7,928 nt of DNA, taken from assembly GCA_030638405.1 (NCBI GenBank), contig DAOWER010000233.1, positions 1 to 7,928 of the forward strand, read 5' to 3'. Made by a program: the position numbers and the translations under genes. Positions 5,272-7,928 of this stretch are shown in pieces. The DNA is from Candidatus Eiseniibacteriota bacterium (GTDB taxonomy: Bacteria; Joyebacterota; Joyebacteria; Joyebacterales; Joyebacteraceae). The stretch's first letter is position 1. Every line of letters begins with the position of its first letter. The notes beneath the pieces were generated by a model. The model was not told the origin of the DNA. It worked only from the letters and a program-made list of their open reading frames with translations, and did not search any database.

Positions 5272-6129
5272 ATGAGAAGAGTCTTCTTGACTGTTTCGGC
5301 GGGGCTCATGGTCCTGATGCTGACAGGCACGCTCAGCCCGCTGGCAGCGCAGACTGAAACGGCGACGGAGGCCGAGGGCATGGTCGCCATGGCCGAGAGC
5401 ACGGTCGTCGATACGGGACTCGTCGACACGACGGCCGTCGACTCGCTCGCGGCCGTGATGGAAGAGGAGCCCGTCGAGCCGGAGCCGGCGCCTCCGGCGA
5501 GTGGCTCCGCGCAGAGCGGCCTTGTTGAGTTCTTCAACAAGGGCGGGAAGTTCATGTGGGGCCTCCTGATTCTGTCCATCGTCGGTGTCGCGGTCATCAT
5601 CGAACGTGCCGTCACTCTGCACAAGGCCCGTGCGGATGTCCGGAAGCTGATGGAGCAGGTCGTGGGCGCGCTCAAGAAGGGCCGCCTGGACGAGGCGCTC
5701 GAGGTCTGCGCGAACCTGCGCGGTCCGATTCCTCAGATCCTGCACGCGGGCCTTACGCGCGCGAAAAAGGGGACTACGGCCGTTGAGAAGGCCATCGAGA
5801 CCGCTGGTATCATCGAGATGTCCTTCCTCGAGAGAGGACTCATCATCCTTGCCACGGTCGCGAACGTCGCTCCTCTCCTCGGGTTCCTCGGGACGGTCTC
5901 GGGCATGGTCTCGGCCTTCGAGGCGATCGCTCAGGCGGAGCAGGTCAGCGCCAAGCTGGTCGCGAGCGGTATCTCCGAAGCGCTGATTACGACGATGACG
6001 GGTCTTATGATCGCCATCCCGACGCAGGTTGCGCACAACCTGTTCGTTCAGCGGATCGACCGATTCGTGGTCGAGATGGAAGACAGCGCGGCGGAGTTGG
6101 TCGACGTTCTCGCCTCGATGGATGAGTAG
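5272..6129 (+). CDS. exbB: ExbB-type proton channel subunit (MotA/TolQ/ExbB family)
   Basis: This 285-residue protein is the inner-membrane motor subunit that, with ExbD, uses the proton gradient to energise TonB. The start ATG follows a GGAGGAGA ribosome site (5255 on) and gives a signal-peptide-like N-terminus (MRR, hydrophobic 5-23, ending near PLAAQ). An acidic, Pro-rich stretch of about 50 residues follows, then the ExbB core. Membrane segments lie at about 93-113, 187-213 and 236-258, with the cytoplasmic domain between the first two. The family hallmarks are present: VAPLLGFLGTVSGMV (199-213) and GISEALITTMTGLMIAIP (233-250). Thr208, Glu236 and Thr241 align with the pore residues Thr148, Glu176 and Thr181 of E. 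coli ExbB. The extra N-terminal signal and periplasmic extension make it longer than the E. coli protein (244 residues); such extensions are known in other ExbB proteins. TolQ is the alternative, but the tonB downstream and absence of tolB/pal favour ExbB. Confidence 0.93.
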   Translation: MRRVFLTVSAGLMVLMLTGTLSPLAAQTETATEAEGMVAMAESTVVDTGLVDTTAVDSLAAVMEEEPVEPEPAPPASGSAQSGLVEFFNKGGKFMWGLLILSIVGVAVIIERAVTLHKARADVRKLMEQVVGALKKGRLDEALEVCANLRGPIPQILHAGLTRAKKGTTAVEKAIETAGIIEMSFLERGLIILATVANVAPLLGFLGTVSGMVSAFEAIAQAEQVSAKLVASGISEALITTMTGLMIAIPTQVAHNLFVQRIDRFVVEMEDSAAELVDVLASMDE

Positions 6130-6193
6130 GGAAGACTGCGAGTAGGCGGAGCGGGATTTCACGAGACGCCCGCGCCGCAGGGAAGGCACTGGA

Positions 6194-6640
6194 ATGGCGA
6201 AATTCAAGAGAGGATCGAAGATATCGGCCGACATGGTCGGTGAGTCGTCGATGTCGGACGTCGCTTTTCTGCTCCTCATCTTCTTCATTGTTAGCACGAC
6301 GTTCCCCGAGATAGGCCTGCCCATGATCCTGCCGACCAAGGGAGGAGACGTGAAGCAGGTCAAACGGGAGAACGTCATGCAGATCGTAACGGCGAGGAGT
6401 GGTGCGTACTTCATAGACATCGACACCGAATCAACGCCGCTCTCTGAGCTCAAGGGCATCGTGAGACAGCGTCTCACGGACAACGAGAACCTGATCCTGT
6501 CCCTGGAGACGCATCCCGATGCTCCATACGGGAGTATGGTCGACGCACTCGACGAGGTGACGCTCGCCTACGACGAACTGGAGGCGGCGCATATCAGGCG
6601 AGAGCACCGGATCTCCCTGAAGATGCTCGAGATAGAGTAG
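6194..6640 (+). CDS. exbD: ExbD-type biopolymer transport protein, first copy
   Basis: This 148-residue protein is an ExbD/TolR-family stator subunit: a short cytoplasmic tail, one membrane helix, then a periplasmic domain. The tail is basic (KFKRGSK), and the helix at about 21-38 opens with MSDVAFLLLIFFIVST. Asp22 is the conserved protonatable residue in the helix (Asp25 of E. coli ExbD), inserted into the ExbB pore. The periplasmic part (about 45-148) contains the family's 'G-x-Y-x-x-D' strand, 'L-x-x-x-L' helix and LSLETHPDAPYGSMVDALD, resembling the ExbD 'D-x-x-x-x-Y-x-x-V' pattern. The ATG is preceded by a GGGAAGG-like ribosome site. It lies 64 bases after exbB and 19 bases before the second exbD, and is normal in length for the family. 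Confidence 0.93.
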   Translation: MAKFKRGSKISADMVGESSMSDVAFLLLIFFIVSTTFPEIGLPMILPTKGGDVKQVKRENVMQIVTARSGAYFIDIDTESTPLSELKGIVRQRLTDNENLILSLETHPDAPYGSMVDALDEVTLAYDELEAAHIRREHRISLKMLEIE

Positions 6641-6659
6641 GCAGGCTGGAGGTAGTCAA

Positions 6660-7067
6660 TTGGAGCTGAGGAGGAAAGCAGGCACCGGGGCCAGAATCCC
6701 GACGTCCTCGATGGCGGACATTGCGTTTCTGCTGATCGTCTTCTTCATGGTCACGACGATCTTCAAGCTGGAACAGGGCCTGGCCATCACGCTTCCCAGG
6801 TCGACGGCCGGTGAGAAGATCCCGAAGGAGAAGGTCGCCCACATCTGGATCGACCAGACCGGGATGATCTCCATCGACGACCTGGTCGTCGGCGTGCCTG
6901 ATATCGAGCCTTTGGTCCTTGCGAAGATCCGTGAGAACCCGGGCCTGATAGTTTCGTTCAACACGGATGAGCGGGCCCCGTACAGGGTCGTCAACGAGGC
7001 GATGGAGAGGCTGAAGCTGGCCCACGCACTGAGGGTTTCTTTCACCACGGTGCCAGTGGAGCAGTAG
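6660..7067 (+). CDS. exbD: ExbD-type biopolymer transport protein, second copy (TTG start)
   Basis: This 135-residue protein is the second ExbD/TolR-family subunit of the operon. The start is TTG, chosen because GGAGG (6648-6652) lies seven bases upstream and the product opens with the expected basic tail ELRRKAGTGARIPTSS directly before the membrane helix. The helix (about 18-37) reads SSMADIAFLLIVFFMVTT and keeps the essential Asp at residue 20. The periplasmic domain has 'I-x-ID-x-x-G-x-I-x-ID-x-L', LIVSFNTDERAPYRVVNEAM and a closing beta strand. It is clearly related to the first copy but diverged, especially in the periplasmic half, as expected if the two form a mixed ExbD dimer or serve different partners. 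Two adjacent exbD genes are common in FCB-type bacteria. The stop is immediately followed by an ATG (7068). Confidence 0.92.
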   Translation: MELRRKAGTGARIPTSSMADIAFLLIVFFMVTTIFKLEQGLAITLPRSTAGEKIPKEKVAHIWIDQTGMISIDDLVVGVPDIEPLVLAKIRENPGLIVSFNTDERAPYRVVNEAMERLKLAHALRVSFTTVPVEQ

Positions 7068-7151
7068 ATGAAAGCGCCGTCGGCGGGGGCCGACGCGATG
7101 GCGCCGCCGGCCAAAGGCCGACGCGATTCGCTGATTCGAGGCGAGGGATAA
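7068..7151 (+). CDS. Possible 27-residue bridging ORF between exbD2 and tonB
   Basis: An ATG directly abuts the exbD2 stop (TAG-ATG), and 27 codons later a TAA overlaps the tonB start as TAATG. The product would be rich in Ala, Pro, Gly and Arg, with no recognised domain. There is no separate ribosome site, so translation would rely on re-initiation from exbD2. It could instead be a meaningless reading of the hairpin repeats lying in the same stretch. The exact junctions at both ends are the only reason to list it; a codon-level purifying pattern cannot be judged from one sequence. Confidence 0.25.
   Translation: MKAPSAGADAMAPPAKGRRDSLIRGEG
7074..7127. repeat. Two imperfect tandem repeats, each able to form a hairpin
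   Basis: Copy one (7074-7099) and copy two (7101-7127) share GCGCCG-y-CGGC at the front and GGCCGACGCGAT at the back, differing mostly in the middle. Copy one contains a perfect 7-bp stem (cgtcggc 7078-7084 with gccgacg 7089-7095, loop GGGG). Copy two folds cggcc-AAA-ggccg. The front parts are 27 bases apart and the back parts 28, so the duplication does not keep a reading frame. The intergenic palindromic units resemble REP-type elements or mRNA-processing/stability elements. A wider genome copy number is unknown. Confidence 0.6.
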
Positions 7152-7783
7152 TGAGCCCATACACCGCGATACACATGACAGCAGAGCAGGAACTCAAGAA
7201 CCAGTACCCGAGGATGTTCAGGTATGCGGTCCTGGCTGCCATCGGGGTCCACCTTCTTGCGTTTCTGTTCATGCCGGCGTGGAAGCCGAAGCCGTACCAG
7301 CTCCGCGAGAAGCAGGTGCTGGAGGCCATCAATATTCCGGATCAGATCTCGATACCACCGCCTCCGAAGGAGGAGGCCAAGCCGATCGTCCCGACCGAGA
7401 TCGAGCCGAGCGAGGACGCGGACGCGGCCGAGACCATCGCGTCCACGGAGCTTGACGTGGAGGCTCCACCGGAACTTCCGCCGGCGCCCCAGCGGGCCGA
7501 GTTCTTCACGGCGTTCGATGAGCCGCCGCAGGTCATCAGCCAGGTCCCGCCGGTGTATCCGGACATGGCGCGGATGGCAGAGCTCGAGGGCGTGGTGCTG
7601 GTCCAGATCGGCGTCAATGAGTTCGGTGATGTCGTGGAAGCGACCATCCTCCAGGGGATCGAGGGACTCAATCAGGCGGCGATCGAGGCGGTCTACAAAT
7701 GGAAGTTCAGGCCGGCGAAGCAGCGGGACATCCCCGTCCCGGTCCGGATCGTGGTACCGATCCGATTCCAGCTGAAGGGCTGA
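7151..7783 (+). CDS. tonB: TonB family energy transducer
   Basis: This 210-residue protein couples the ExbB-ExbD motor to outer-membrane TonB-dependent transporters. Its layout is standard: a short cytoplasmic N-terminus, one membrane helix at about 23-41 (YAVLAAIGVHLLAFLF), a Pro- and acid-rich periplasmic linker (about 62-130, including IPPPP and APPELPPAP), and the TonB C-terminal domain at about 132-208. That domain shows the hallmark VPPVYPDMAR, 'G-V-V-L-V-Q-I-G-V-x-x-x-G-D-V', AAIEAVYKWKFRPAK and a final PVPVRIVVPIRF strand. The linker is shorter and more acidic than the Pro-Lys linker of E. coli TonB. The ATG is preceded by GAGG (7138-7141) nine bases upstream; a Met at residue 9 has no such site. 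It is the last gene of the operon, with a hairpin at 7890-7925 following. No receptor gene is present in the window. Confidence 0.93.
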   Translation: MSPYTAIHMTAEQELKNQYPRMFRYAVLAAIGVHLLAFLFMPAWKPKPYQLREKQVLEAINIPDQISIPPPPKEEAKPIVPTEIEPSEDADAAETIASTELDVEAPPELPPAPQRAEFFTAFDEPPQVISQVPPVYPDMARMAELEGVVLVQIGVNEFGDVVEATILQGIEGLNQAAIEAVYKWKFRPAKQRDIPVPVRIVVPIRFQLKG

Positions 7784-7889
7784 CAGAGCAAGACCACGCG
7801 CATGACCTCGGCCGCCGCGATTGCGGGGGCAGGCGGGCGGGCTCAGATTGTTCCAGAACCCGCTAAACATGATGACGGAGAAGGGTGTC

Positions 7890-7925
7890 TCAAAGGGCAG
7901 CGCGGGCCTTAACGCTGCCCTTTGA
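7890..7925. terminator. 13-bp perfect hairpin, probable end of the tonB operon
   Basis: tcaaagggcagcg (7890-7902) pairs perfectly with cgctgccctttga (7913-7925) around a ten-base loop, about 105 bases after the tonB stop. The descending arm contains TTT, but the window ends three bases later, so a T-run cannot be checked. The shape would suit termination in either direction. Bases 7784-7889 otherwise hold no gene that I can support. Confidence 0.55.
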
Positions 7926-7928
7926 TAG

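Noticed and set aside
4975..6483. 502-codon ORF on the minus strand opposite exbB and part of exbD
   Set aside because: It is antisense to well-conserved ExbB/ExbD domains, has Arg/Asp/His-rich low-complexity composition typical of the reverse frame of GC-rich genes, and has no ribosome site or recognisable domain.
6656..7870. 404-codon ORF on the minus strand opposite exbD2 and tonB
   Set aside because: Same reverse-frame artefact: Arg/Asp/Leu-rich, no domain, and it fully overlaps two recognised genes.
7869..7925. 18-residue ORF starting ATGATG at the right end
   Set aside because: It has no ribosome site and most of it is the 13-bp hairpin that looks like a terminator.
1..7928. tRNA, CRISPR array, insertion sequence, phage attachment site
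   Set aside because: I read through for cloverleaf ends, regularly spaced repeats, transposase motifs and terminal inverted repeats and found none.

Overview
The window is GC-rich bacterial chromosome from a diderm (Gram-negative-type) organism. The evidence is an outer-membrane beta-barrel C-terminus, two lipoproteins with lipobox signal peptides, and a complete ExbB-ExbD-ExbD-TonB energy-transduction cluster, which only makes sense with an outer membrane. The repeat-bearing lipoproteins with W-x-G-x-D-x-DG modules, the PorV/UPF0164-like barrel end and the paired ExbD genes resemble what is seen in high-GC phyla around the FCB superphylum (for example Eisenbacteria, Krumholzibacteriota, Latescibacterota). 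That placement is an inference from gene style, not a measured phylogeny. No mobile element, CRISPR array, tRNA or rRNA was seen.

Layout. (1) 1-273, +: C-terminal end of an outer-membrane barrel protein, followed by a good intrinsic terminator. (2) 274-836: a gene-free but highly structured region. It holds a near-perfect sigma70-type promoter at 544-572 followed about 56 bases later by a second strong intrinsic terminator (628-658). This predicts an ~80-nt RNA, either a stand-alone small RNA or a terminated leader of the next gene. (3) 837-1049, +: a cold-shock-domain protein with its own terminator. (4) 1050-1279: a convergent intergenic region with several perfect hairpins. (5) 4760 down to 1280, -: two tandem, N-terminally paralogous lipoproteins in one probable operon, driven by a consensus promoter (TTGACA-16-TATAAT) at 4898-4925. 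The second lipoprotein carries an added glutamine-amidotransferase-like C-terminal domain. (6) 4761-5271: a divergent promoter region serving the lipoprotein operon on the left and the TonB-system operon on the right, both with long structured leaders. (7) 5272-7783, +: exbB, exbD, a second exbD with a TTG start, a possible 27-codon bridging ORF, and tonB, closely packed as one operon. (8) 7784-7928: a gene-free tail with a 13-bp perfect hairpin, the probable operon terminator.

How the genes fit together. ExbB and the two ExbD proteins would form the proton-driven inner-membrane motor, and TonB would carry its force across the periplasm to outer-membrane transporters that are not in this window. 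The divergently transcribed lipoproteins look like envelope-attached or surface multi-module proteins of unknown role. Their shared intergenic region with the TonB operon could mean co-regulation, but nothing here proves a functional link.

The genes are mostly recognisable families. The less ordinary points are the predicted short RNA ahead of the cold-shock gene, the tiny ORF/hairpin-repeat cassette between exbD2 and tonB, and the duplicated lipoproteins, one with a fused GATase-like domain.
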